Of a DNA stretch of 64,000 nucleotides, positions 1 through 8,881 are shown piece by piece (the first letter of the stretch is position 1; every line of letters starts with the position of its first letter). The DNA lies in NCBI RefSeq assembly GCF_050948215.1, contig NW_027488817.1, forward strand, positions 279,877 through 343,876. Direction: 5' to 3'. Both the position numbers and the translations under genes were made by a program. The notes under the pieces were generated by a model that was given only the letters and a program-made list of their open reading frames with translations, had not been told where the DNA came from and searched no databases. Source of the DNA: Halictus rubicundus. Its lineage: Eukaryota; Arthropoda; Insecta; Hymenoptera; Halictidae.

Positions 1-59
1 ACTTTGTAGGTTAAATTGGCACTAGAGGTTAGGTTTTCCGTTCGTAACGAATTTACGCT

Positions 60-74
60 ACTGGGCCCATATCC
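60..74 (-). other. Copia primer-binding site (initiator-Met tRNA, internal)
   Basis: The minus strand reads GGATATGGGCCCAGT directly after the LTR end. This is close to the complement of the anticodon arm of insect initiator tRNA-Met, the internal half-tRNA primer known for Drosophila copia. It sits immediately next to the CA end of the LTR, as a primer-binding site should. The match to the tRNA is from memory, not from a search. Confidence 0.7.
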
Positions 75-290
75 TGTTTGATTTTGTTAATCCTTATGTT
101 CCCGAAGGATCTTCAGGTTGTCCTATTAAACCTCTTCACCTTATTTTGTATAATACATGCCTTTATTTCTGTACATATACACGTGGTAGCAGAGCGTGGT
201 TAGATAAAGAAGAAAAATACATCGAGAAAAGAATAGATTGGAGGGCGCGCGGGAAGCAGTTGAGTGAGCGCGTTGAATATATGTCTAACA
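75..290 (-). repeat. Copia 5' LTR (216 bp, minus strand)
   Basis: Both ends read TGTT...AACA-like: plus-strand TGTTTGA at 75 and TCTAACA at 284-290. The partner LTR at 4734-4947 is its inverse, with about ten small differences including one single-base indel. On the minus strand it is followed by the primer-binding site, which makes it a 5' LTR. Its plus strand contains TGGTAGCAGAGC near 184, which looks like the complement of the initiator tRNA 3' end. Confidence 0.8.
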
Positions 291-295
291 ACCTC
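291..295. repeat. Target-site duplication ACCTC next to the 5' LTR
   Basis: ACCTC lies directly outside the minus-strand 5' LTR. Read in the element's direction it is GAGGT, identical to the five bases directly outside the plus-strand 3' LTR at 4948-4952. Five bases is the usual Copia duplication length. A match at both exact borders is expected by chance about once in a thousand. Confidence 0.6.
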
Positions 296-791
296 GATTT
301 TATTTGTAACATTCAATTTAGAAACACTAACAAACTTCGTTGCAATCCAAACTCTAAAGATGCAGATTGATCGAAATGTTTATTTCTTTGTAAATTCTCT
401 GGTCTCCTTACTGGAAAGGTGTTAGGGAAAAATATTGAATGGATACATTGTAGTGTCGTTGTTCATCTTGGCTTGCAAGAACGTCAAATGCTTACAAATT
501 ATAGTTATCTGCGGATTACACAACGATATGTTAACAATAATTAGAGCATTTGCTACAAGTAGCACGTCACGATACAGTTGAATTATATATTACATTCTTA
601 TACACGTACTACGCCTTAAACTTTCTGAACATACTTTGTCCGCACTGTAGTCTCGAGTTTGAGAAATCTTCTGGAACACCGTCTGAGTTTTTAGTCTCGC
701 ATGAGGTGCAGCCCATTTCACCTTCGCGGGAACCGGCATCTCCCTCTGCACTGCCACTCTCGATTCATCAACAGCATACCCTGTAAATCGC
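296..791. other. Unassigned AT-rich flank
   Basis: About 500 bases between the Copia LTR and the BEL remnant. No recognised domain, tRNA or repeat was seen. On the minus strand a frame of some 70 codons stays open beyond the end of the BEL integrase tail (about 800 to 590), but it matches nothing I know. The stretch may hold the lost BEL 3' end or old host flank. Confidence 0.5.
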
Positions 792-3763
792 TCATTTCTC
801 TACGTAATCGTCTCTCCAGAGCTTCCAAAATCGTTCGGTCATGTGCCGAACAAGTTGCCAGCGCGAGAGGCGATTTTCGGCAAGAATTAGAGTCGATGGC
901 TGAGGGGCCGAACCGATTAAAAATGGCCGGGAGGTAACGATTCGTAGTCGTCGTACGAGTCGGACTGCGGCGAGATCGGGCGAGAATTGAGACACGCTTC
1001 GATAGCACAGAGAAGAGTGGTAAATTCTTCGAAGGTGAGAGTGCGATCCTTTAAAATGCGACGCAGATGATGCTTTACGCTTTTCACGCCGGCCTCCCAC
1101 AAGCCTCCGAAGTGCGGGGTCGACGGGGGTATGAAGTGCCATGCAACACCGTCGGTGCCAGTTTTATTTAAAAAGTCGGGATGATTCAGACTTGCGCGAT
1201 GCGCGAGCGAGAGTTCGCGATTAGCCCCGATAAACGTGGTGCCGTTGTCGGAGTACATCGCTTCGGGAATTCCTCGACGAGAACAAAAACGACAGTAGGC
1301 GTTGAGAAACGCGGGGGTCGAATAATCCGCGACCAGCTCGAGGTGGATCGCCTTGGTGGCTAGGCATATAAACAGCGCGATGTGCGCTTTGCGAGAAGTG
1401 ATGCCTCGACCCGCAGATGCCCGAACCTGAACGGGGCCGGCGTAGTCCAGGCCACAATGGGCAAAGCATTTCGCGGGAGGAAAGACCCGAGGTTCCGGAA
1501 GCTGTCCCATGAGTTGGTTGGGATGTGCAGCTCGTTCTCGAACGCATGTGACGTATGTGTGAATCACTGATCTCGCAAGATTTCGCGCACGTAGGATCCA
1601 GAAGGTTTGGAGGAGGGTGCTCAAGGTGAGCTGAAGTCCGGCGTGTAGCGAACGAATATGCGTGTGTTCGATGATGAGTCGAACGAGAGGATGCGCCGCG
1701 AGAATAATGGGATGCTTAGAGTTAAACGGTAAGGGAGCACGGTGCAGCCGACCTCCCACGCGAAGAATCCCTTTTTTATCGAGGAAAGGATTGAGCGAGC
1801 TGAGAGGGTTCTTCGACGGTAGCGGTTTGTTCTGGAGAAGGACCTTGCTCTCCGATGGAAATAGACTGGCTTGGATTCGACGGATCCACCATAACTTCGC
1901 GTTGCAGCACTCATCAGCCGAAAGCGCGAGGCCATAGCCGCGAGATGGAGCTTGAAGAGTCTCCGAATTATTACGTCGACACGCGCACACGAATCGAAAA
2001 ATGTACGCCGTGACTCGAATGAGTTTTGGCCAGGACGAGAAGCGGTTTTCCAGTTCCCACTGTTGAGTTCGGACGGCGACATGAGCCGGTATGACTTTCG
2101 CCTCTAACGGGTTGCGGTTGTCGAGACGAACCTGAAGCTGTGGCCATTCGGAGCGATCACGGGTCAACCATGCGGGACCTTGCCACCAGAGAGATGACCG
2201 AAGAAGGTCGTCGCTGAGGAGACCACGGGAAGCGCAATCGGCAGGATTGTCTTCTGTGGAGACGTGTCGCCCATCCGCGTGCGGGAGCCGGGCTTGAATA
2301 CTCGACACTCGGTTGGCCACAAAGGTCTTCCAACGTGAGGGATGCTGTTGGACCCAATTCAGGACAACAGTCGAATCTGTCCAGCACACGCAGGAGATAT
2401 TTCGCGTGCCGAAGGTCGACAGGATGAATTCCATGAGCCGCGAGAGAAGAAGTGTCCCTTGCAATTCTAATCGAGGAATTGTCAATGGGTTAAGAGGAGC
2501 TACTTTAGATTTTCCGGCGAGCAAAGAAATCGTGACTTCGCCGGAGGGCGAGGTACATTTTGCATACACGACGGCAGCGTAAGCGACCGTCGAGGCATCG
2601 GCGAAGCCGTGAAGCTCGATACGAGAAGAAGACAATGAGGAGCCAATACACCGAGGAAGTTTTAACGAGTTGAGGAGTGGCAGGCACTCGCAGATTGATC
2701 GCCACTTGTCGAGAAGCGCATTCGGTAATTCATCGTCCCAGCTAATGCGGAGGCGCCACAAATCCTGAAGAAAGATCTTAGCGAGGACGGTTGCGGGGGT
2801 GACCCAGCCTAACGGATCGTAGAGTTTGGCGATCGTGGAAAGAATCGACCTCTTGGTCGACGGCAGTGGATCAGCCACGATTGCGCGAAATTGAAAGGCG
2901 TTCAGACTCGGACTCCAGCTGACTCCAAGAACTTTGAGCTGATCATCAGGGGCGAGAGTTTTGGTACACGCAAGACCGTGATCCGCTGGATCGAGATCGG
3001 CCAGCAACGCGGACGAATTGCTTGCCCATTTTCGTAGCCTGAATTTCCCGCAATCGAGGAGAGCGGTCAGCTGGTTACGAGACTGGCGAAGGGACTCGGT
3101 GTCATCGCCTCCAAACAGAACGTCGTCAACATATATATGATCTTGGAGGATCGATTTCGCGAGAGGAACACGATGCCCTTCGTCCTCATTAAGACGTTGA
3201 AGGACGCGAAGGGCGAGATAAGGAGCACACGTCATTCCGTATGTGACTGTGAGAAGTTGATATTCTCGGCACGGGGCGGAAGGTGCTGGCTGCCACAGAA
3301 TGCGTTGGTAATCGACATCGCGGTCGTCGAGGAGAATTTGGCGATACATTTTTGCGATATCGGCAGTGTAAACGTATCGGAATTTACGCCATCGAAGAAT
3401 GACCGCGGCGAGGTGGCTCTGCAATTTCGGACCGGCGAGAAGATGGTCGTTCAACGAAGAGCCGTTGGATGTGAGACTGGAGGCGTTGAACACGACGCGA
3501 AGGTGGGTCGTAGCGCTGCCAGCTCGAAGGACGGGATGATGCGGAATAAAAACACATCGATGAGACGATGCATCCGAGTCTCGAGCGAGACGCATATGCC
3601 CTAGACGCTCGTACTCATTAAGAAAGTCGCGATACTCAGTGGCGACTGAGGGACTCGTTTGAAGGCGGCGCGAAAGAGACTGCATCATTTTTTCGGCGAC
3701 CCGGCGCGAATGCCCGATATCTATGGGAGGACCGATTGTTCGAGTGCCTGAGGCCGGGACCGC
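792..3763 (-). pseudogene. pol: BEL/Pao retrotransposon pol: RT, RNase H, integrase (5' truncated, frameshifted)
   Basis: This is the Pao/BEL polyprotein that reverse-transcribes and integrates the element. One open frame runs from 3763 to 917, with its first Met at 3688 (923 residues from there). Residue numbers count from that Met. Reverse transcriptase spans about 30-300 with YVDD at 186-189. RNase H follows, with FADAS at 362-366, E408, WTDST at 436-440 and a late acidic site near 480. The integrase zinc finger has H677, H682 and C715, but Tyr712 sits where the first Cys is expected. The DDE triad appears as D748 (GLDYAGP), D814 (YSDNGT) and E865 (GLWEAG). The frame stops at 917 inside the integrase, and the expected C-terminal sequence resumes in another frame to 792, implying a one-base loss. 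Gag, protease and both LTRs are missing, and a stop lies just upstream at 3764-3766. It is a dead copy; family assignment is firm. Confidence 0.9.
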
Positions 3764-3766
3764 TCA

Positions 3767-4033
3767 GAATTGAGCGCTGAGGGAAGTGGTGGAGACTGCA
3801 GGTGATATGCACGAGACGCGAAATTTGTTGCAAGTCACTTTAATGTTTTTCTAATTTGTGAATTCGGTTCACCGTTGCGCGCGAGGTGAGATTCAAACGG
3901 AGGTGTTTGTCGCCGGTGACACGGCTGTTTACGCGAGCGAGACAACAGCCGCTCGATCGCGCGTTCGTAACGCGAAAACAATTTTGGAACCATCATCAAC
4001 GGTCGGAATACCTTCGTTTGAATTCTCCCTTTT
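3767..4033. other. Unassigned spacer between BEL and Copia remnants
   Basis: About 270 bases with no recognised domain in any frame. It contains several short CG-rich words but no LTR-like ends. Its right limit is the point where Copia pol similarity begins abruptly, and this is the proposed inversion breakpoint. Confidence 0.45.
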
Positions 4034-4726
4034 TATGCCAATACTGAACAGGTGGGCTCACTTATGTATGCGGCAGTATCCACGAGGCCGGACATAGCAT
4101 ATGCTGTAAGTATGTTGAGCCGATTTAATGAAAATCCAGGAGGGGAGCACTGGACATCCGCGAAAAGGGTACTACGTTACCTTAAAGGACGATATCGCAC
4201 GGTATCACTTACAAAAAGACGGGATGCGATTTTCACGGATTTGTGGACTCAGACTGGGGAAGCAACATGGATGATAGGAAATCCCAAACAGGCACCATAT
4301 TGAGATTAGCAGACGCACCCATCACGTGGGAGTCTAGAAGACAGAGATGCGTTGCACTGTCGAGTGTGGAGGCTGAGTACATGGCGCTAACTGAGGCAAT
4401 CACGGAAGCGGTTTACCTGCGAAGCCTCTTGAGCGAACTTGCGATGTCCGAAGTTGACCATGGGGGAACCATCGTATATTGCGATAATCAAGGAGCCCAA
4501 AAGTTGATAAAGAATCCAGTATTCCATTCGCGAACCAAGCACATCGATATCCGCTATCACTATATCCGCGAGATATATCAAGGAGGGGGGGGGGGGGGTC
4601 GATGTTGAATATATCCCAACGCAAAACATGCTGGCAGACTTGTTAACTAAGAGTCTCTGCAATGTCAATCACGCTAAATTAATGCGCGGCTTAGGACTGA
4701 ATGCCATTGATAAGTGTCCACGTTGA
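4034..4726 (+). pseudogene. pol: Copia pol 3' end: RT tail and RNase H (two frameshifts)
   Basis: This is the C-terminal part of a Copia polyprotein. It opens abruptly at the conserved GSLMYAAVSTRPDIAYAV segment near 4049-4108, so gag, protease, integrase and most of the RT are absent. RNase H follows, with acidic sites in VDSDWG (about 4240), SSVEAEYMAL (about 4360) and VYCDNQGA (about 4475). A missing base near 4230 shifts the frame before VDSDWG. A run of 14 G at 4585-4598 shifts it again, and the usual tail (YIPTQNMLADLLTK) resumes downstream and ends at the TGA at 4724-4726. The polypurine tract and 3' LTR follow at once, confirming the family and orientation. It cannot make an active enzyme. 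Confidence 0.9.
4585..4598 (+). repeat. 14-G homopolymer within Copia RNase H
   Basis: A run of 14 consecutive G interrupts the Copia reading frame between the HIDIRYHYIRE segment and the terminal tail. It could be real slippage expansion or a consensus-calling error in the assembly. Confidence 0.9.
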
Positions 4727-4733
4727 GAGGGGG
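4725..4733 (+). other. Copia polypurine tract
   Basis: GAGAGGGGG lies directly between the pol stop codon and the TG start of the 3' LTR. That is the standard position and composition of the primer for plus-strand DNA synthesis. Confidence 0.8.
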
Positions 4734-4947
4734 TGTTAGAAAAAATTCACCGCGCTCACTCAACTGCTTCCTGCGCGCCCTCTAGTCTATTCTATTCTCG
4801 ATGTATTTTTCTTCTTTATCTAACCACGCTCTGCTACCACGTGTATATGTACAGAAATAAAGGCATGTATTATACAAAATAAGGTGAAGAGGTTTATAGG
4901 ACAACCTGAAGATCCTTCGGGAACATAAGGATTAACAAAATCTAACA
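4734..4947 (+). repeat. Copia 3' LTR (214 bp)
   Basis: Begins TGTTAGA and ends TCTAACA, giving perfect 7-bp inverted termini. It is preceded by the polypurine tract and pol. Its sequence is the inverse of the LTR at 75-290, differing at about ten positions plus small indels. It carries CTCTGCTACCA near 4838-4848, resembling the 3' end of insect initiator tRNA-Met. An AATAAA lies near 4856. Confidence 0.85.
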
Positions 4948-4952
4948 GAGGT
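4948..4952. repeat. Target-site duplication GAGGT next to the 3' LTR
   Basis: Five bases directly after the 3' LTR. They equal the reverse complement of 291-295, which borders the inverted 5' LTR, as expected if the two halves are one original insertion. Confidence 0.6.
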
Positions 4953-5494
4953 ATTTATTTTAAGATTTATTTAATAACGTATTTTCCACAGTGTTCTGTC
5001 ACTGAAACCTGAATACGTTGATCCAATCAAAAATCTACAGTGCAGAAGCACGGAAGTTCTTATCCCCACAGCGACAATACGGAGCACTTCAAGGTTTTCT
5101 TTTGCGTGACCTGACTTTTGGAATGTAGCGGCTCACGGTTGGCGACCGTAATAACCATTAGGACGGTCCGCTTACAGACGTCAAGGATTAGGCCATAAAA
5201 CCGTCCTCGGCATCTGCAAAGTCAAAAATGACTTTACTTCTTTATTGGTTTTACGTGTGCAATAACAGAAGCATCGCCAGCCTGTGCACCGCTACGGGAC
5301 CGCCTGGCCACGCGGCCAGCACGGTCAAGGAAAGTCCCAAAGTGTTTATAGTCGCCTAACCGAGCGACAGGGATTTCCCTTCGCCCGCCGAACAGGCGGA
5401 AGCAATAAAAAATAAAACTACCACTCTGACGGCCTCAAAGTTGTAGGCTCCACCCCGGTACCTTCGGAAAAGGTAACGCCTTTCCCGACGAAAA

Positions 5495-5502
5495 TATAAA
5501 TA
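5495..5502 (+). promoter_or_regulatory. TATA box in candidate LTR
   Basis: TATAAATA, placed 60 bases before an AATAAA. The spacing suits an LTR promoter with a short R region. Confidence 0.4.
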
Positions 5503-5562
5503 GCGACCATCCGAGACAGCGGGTCAGATTTTGTACACGCGCCTTCCCTACTCCGTCGGCTT

Positions 5563-5568
5563 AATAAA
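5563..5568 (+). promoter_or_regulatory. Polyadenylation signal in candidate LTR
   Basis: AATAAA, downstream of the TATA box and upstream of the proposed LTR end. Confidence 0.4.
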
Positions 5569-5608
5569 GTACTTTGTAAAAAACCGAACACACGTCATTT
5601 TACCTACA

Positions 5609-5815
5609 GTCCGAGTCGTCACAGGAACCTCTAGACGTAGATCTCATTCTTATGCGACTACCAGCGGAGTGGTTGGATGTCTGCAGAACTGATGGGAGTC
5701 TACTAAGACGATGTACAAGGCATCGCGAGCGTCGCATAGAGTGGAGAATGATGAAAGACTTCCGAAGAAATGCAGCTGCTGACCGTTGAATCACAGCGGA
5801 ATTGGAAGTTCTGAA
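5609..5815. other. Unassigned spacer with a short plus-strand open frame
   Basis: Between the candidate LTR and the R1 remnant. A plus-strand frame stays open from about 5605 to a TGA near 5790 and contains RRCTRHRERRIEWRMMKDF, an Arg-rich stretch that could be a gag fragment of an LTR element. R1 similarity on the minus strand fades at about 5816-5845. No firm assignment is possible. Confidence 0.3.
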
Positions 5816-6790
5816 TCTTGTGATTTCTCGGCCGTACCGGCGCCGCGCGGCATTGCAGGCACGCCGGAGGTCCGCAATGCCGGCGGACCACCAGTACGCC
5901 GCCCTCCTTGGGGCGAACCGGATGCGGGGCATGGCGGTGTCGCACACCGCCGTCATTACCTCCCGCAGCCGCCTCGCCCCTTGCGCAGGCGTCAGCTCAG
6001 ACAGGGCCGGCCCCGTCCATGTCGCCGCGGCTACCGAGGCCCCGAACGCGTCCGCGTCCAGCCGCTTCAAGGCCCATCGCGGCCGTCGGACCCCCGGCCC
6101 GGCCGGGAATCCCACGTGTGGAGGGTGGGCCACACGTTCATGACGATGGGCGTATGGTCTGACGCAATCTCAATCTCCTCGGCCACCTTCCATCCCGACA
6201 CCCGGCGCACGGCCGAGGGAGTCCCCCATCTCAGGTCGATAATCGAGACCCCCTGCGGACGCACGCACGTCGGCGTGGATCCCCGGTTAATCAACCGGAG
6301 ATCCAGGCCGGCCGCCCAGGTTAACACCTCGCTACCCCTAGTGGTCGTCCTGGGACTCCCCCACGATACCGCGTGGGCATTGAAGTCTCCCAGAACGAGA
6401 ACCGGGCGGGCGCTGCACCGCGCGATGCAGCTGTTCAGCCCGCCCAGGAACCCCGAAATTGATCGAGGCCACAGCTCGGCGAGATGTAGATCCCCACAAC
6501 CGCGATGTCCCCCCATTGCACCGCCACGAATCCCTCGCCCCGCTCCAGAAGGGAGACCGACGGGGACCCGGGGCGGCTTCCCGCCACTATTACTACGGAG
6601 CCGCTCTCGTCCCCCACCCAGAAGGGGTGTTCGGGGACGGCGTACGGCTCCGCCGCAACTGCCAGCCCAGCCCCCCACTCGCGCACGGCTTGGACAAACA
6701 GGTCCTGTGTCGCGCGCGAGTGGTTGAGGTTCGCCTGGAGAACCGGAGTAGGATTAAAAGTACCTACTCTGACATGGGCTCTGCAGACTC
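5816..6790 (-). pseudogene. R1-clade ORF2: APE-type endonuclease domain (frameshifted, RT missing)
   Basis: ORF2 of an R1-like element would nick the chromosomal target and reverse-transcribe the element RNA. Three minus-strand frames carry consecutive parts. The first (to about 6480) has VLQANLNHSRA, the AAEPY catalytic Glu and GIYISPS. The second (about 6480-6130) has VLGDFNAH and SDHTPI. The third (about 6130-5820) has the linker AYWWSAGIADLRRACNAARR. So all endonuclease signature residues are present, but at least two frameshifts, near 6485 and 6120, break the frame. The fingers, palm and YxDD motif of RT are absent. It starts in the overlap with the end of ORF1; the exact start codon is not decided by the sequence. 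Confidence 0.85.
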
Positions 6791-8881
6791 CCCTCCCTGG
6801 GGTGGGGGGGGGGCTGGGCCCCCAGCGCCGTCTGCGGCCGCTGCGCGGATGCAGCCCAAGACGCGCCTTTCTCTTTCGTCGCCGCGCGGCCCCTCTTGGG
6901 AGCCGGAGCACACGCTTTGGCCCCGAATCTATGGCCCGATGGTCTCCCCAGGTCCGCGCAGAGCGGACACCTGGGGGCGACCTTGCAGGCCGAAGCCCGG
7001 TGCTCCGCCGCCCCGCAGCGGTAGCACAACGCGCCTCTGTCGACCGCGCTCTTACATGTCGCCCGCGTGTGCCCCGTCTCCAAGCAACGGAAGCATTGGA
7101 GGGGCCGCTCCCTCAGCGCCTGGACGCGGGCCGAGGACCAGCCGACCAGCAGCCGGCCCGCCGCCACCACTTTCTTGACGGCCGCGAGGGGGCCCTGGGC
7201 CCAACAGGAGCCCAGCGCCTGCTCCGAGGCGGGTCTGCGGATCTCGCCGAACCGGAACTCCGCCGCGGAACACCCCGCCGCCGCCGCCAGCGCCGCAGCT
7301 ACGTCACCGGACGACACCGAGTCGTCCAGGCCCGCCACGCGCACCTCGCCGCGCTTGACCGCCTGGGAGACCTTAACCCCGGTCCCCCCAAGCGCCTCGG
7401 CGATCCTCCCGGAGAGGACCCGTGCCTTCTCCTGGCACCCCGTGCCCCTGACCTCCAGGAGGATCCCTCCGGTTTTCGACCGCCTGGGAAGCACCCCCGA
7501 CTCGATCCCGATAGCCTTGAGGTCCACCCTCACTTTTGCCCTGGCCATCACCTCCGAGTAAGTGAGCTTGCAGCTCTCGGGGATGGTGATGGCCACTGCT
7601 CCCGTTCTGGGCGTGCGACCCAGGCCACCGTCCCTCCCGGCGGCGGGCTTCGCCGCGCTCGCGCCGCCCTGCACTCGTGCGCCGCCCGCCGCCCTCGGCT
7701 CCCTCGCAGCACGCAGCCCTGAAACAGCGGCAGCTGCCTCGGCCGCGGCTACTCTCGCCGCAGCCTCCTCCGCGGCCATCTTCTTCTTGTCCTTCTTCAC
7801 CGCCTTAGCCGTCACCTCCATCCACGAGGCCGGGACGACCGGTGGCGGAATGACAACGGGGGGCACCACCCTCACGTTGGACACGACCACCGGTCCAGTC
7901 CCCTTGGTGACAGACGTCGCCGGCAGAGAAGCCACCGGCGTCGCCTCGCGCGCCGACTTACCTTCCGCCCGGAGGGCCGGGGCCAACCTGGCCAGAATCG
8001 TCCTGAACCGCTCCTCCATCCGGGCCTCTAGCTCCCGGTTCCTGGCCGTTATCAGCGCGCCGACCCGGAGAAGCAGGGCTTCAGAGTCCAAAACTCCCGC
8101 TCCCTCCCCCGACGACCCTATCGCCTCCGTCCCCCGCGTACGGACCCCCGCTGTCGAGGAGGCGGGGGGCGCCTCCTCTATTGGCGCATGCCCCGCCCGG
8201 CGACCGCTGTCGGTGTTCGCCGGCCGCCCGGCCTCCATTGACCGGAGCCTCGCCCGGAGGTCACCAGCCTCCTTCGCGAAGTCCGCGTTCTGCTCGCGGA
8301 GGCGGGCTACCTCCTGGCTCCCCTGCCACGCCTTCCCGGAAAAGCACCGCTGCATCAAGGTGGTGCAGTGGTCCCTGGCGACTGCAGAACAATCCCCCAA
8401 GTCTTTAGCCAGGTCCCCCTTGAGGCCCTTTGAGACGGTGGAGACTCTCTCCACCCTCAACATCGCCTCCTCCACCTCCCCCACCAGCTGTGCCGTTGGC
8501 ATCCTCCCACCCAGCTCGATGAGGTCATCGACCCTCCTCGTCTGACTCCTCTCGGCGCGGCCGCCGAGGCCCAGGTCCATGATGGGCGTCCCCGACGAGC
8601 CCTCCCCGGGGTCCGCCTGCGGCACCGACCCGCCACGGGTGTGCTGCCCCCCCCTCTAACCGGGCACGCTTGGGGACAGAGACCCCAGATGTCGCGCCCC
8701 GCTTCTCCGCGCCCACGCGCGTCGTGATGGAACCGACGGAGCTCGAGATGGAGATGATTGTTTCACCCCCATCCGAGTCCTCGTCCGCGATGACCGCGGC
8801 CGCGTCCTCCCCGGCAGTAACCACTGCCATCTCCTCCCCGGCAGTGACCACTGCCCTCTCTTCCCCCGCCGTCGCTGGGGA
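6754..8881 (-). pseudogene. R1-clade ORF1: gag-like RNA-binding protein with three CCHC knuckles
   Basis: ORF1 proteins bind the element RNA and target the particle to the nucleus or chromatin. The main frame gives 623 residues from the Met at 8625 to the stop at 6754. C-terminal knuckles begin at about residues 511, 534 and 553. Two have CX2CX4HX4C spacing and the third has CX2CX8HX6C, a pattern typical of the R1 clade. A Lys/Ala-rich, helix-prone segment lies around 265-310. An N-terminal acidic and Ser-rich part ending in VPKRARLEGG, a possible nuclear signal, sits upstream in another frame. The switch falls on a run of eight C (8647-8654), so one base has been gained or lost there. The frame is still open at the satellite border, so the true start is missing. 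The region is far more GC-rich than its flanks. Confidence 0.85.
8804..8881 (-). repeat. 27-bp in-frame tandem repeat at the R1 ORF1 N-terminus
   Basis: Copies lie at 8804-8830, 8831-8857 and, more degenerate and cut by the satellite, from 8858. On the minus strand each encodes a 9-residue unit like AVVTAGEEM. The unit length preserves the reading frame. Confidence 0.7.

Larger units (their letters stand above)
1..290 (-). mobile_element. Copia retrotransposon, 5' end (runs off the left edge)
   Basis: Read on the minus strand this is the start of a Copia-type LTR retrotransposon: 5' LTR (290 to 75), then a primer-binding site (74 to 60), then untranslated leader running out of the window at position 1. 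The LTR matches the inverse of the 3' LTR at 4734-4947 at roughly 95% by eye. No gag reading frame is reached. The internal part should continue to the left of the window. The opposite orientation of the matching 3' half and the shared target duplication suggest both belong to one insertion split by an inversion. Confidence 0.75.
5124..5608 (+). repeat. Candidate solo LTR (485 bp)
   Basis: The stretch begins TGTAG and ends CTACA, giving short inverted termini with TG/CA ends. Inside, in the plus direction, are a TATA box (5495-5502) and, 60 bases on, an AATAAA signal (5563-5568), the order expected in an LTR. No target duplication is visible (TGGAA before, GTCCG after), and no primer-binding site or second LTR was found. 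The right limit could instead be near 5592. It may be a solo Gypsy- or BEL-type LTR; the call is tentative. Confidence 0.35.
5816..8881 (-). mobile_element. R1-clade non-LTR retroposon, 3' part missing
   Basis: This GC-rich minus-strand block carries an ORF1 with three CCHC knuckles of R1 spacing, overlapped by an ORF2 with an apurinic-like endonuclease. That is the layout of the R1 clade, which includes rDNA-specific R1 and telomere-specific TRAS and SART. Reverse transcriptase, 3' UTR and poly(A) are absent; the copy ends just past the endonuclease. Its upstream end stops at 8881, where the satellite begins. Losing the 3' end while keeping the 5' part is the reverse of ordinary LINE truncation, so a later deletion or rearrangement is likely. 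Confidence 0.85.

Noticed and set aside
184..197. TGGTAGCAGAGC after position 183 as a plus-strand Copia primer-binding site
   Set aside because: The same word lies inside both LTR copies, and the TGTTAGA/TCTAACA ends, polypurine tract and the internal-tRNA primer site at 60-74 define the LTR borders better.
146..370. 74-codon open frame
   Set aside because: It crosses the LTR border and has no similarity to a known protein.
3137..3604. 155-codon plus-strand open frame
   Set aside because: It lies antisense within the BEL reverse transcriptase and has no recognisable domain.
4838..4848. A tRNA-iMet gene remnant
   Set aside because: Only the acceptor-end-like word is present; no cloverleaf or promoter boxes are visible around it.
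5786..8545. Several plus-strand open frames of 160-405 codons
   Set aside because: They are antisense shadows of the GC-rich R1 ORF1 and ORF2; high GC suppresses stops. Their Pro/Arg/Ala-rich composition follows from that.
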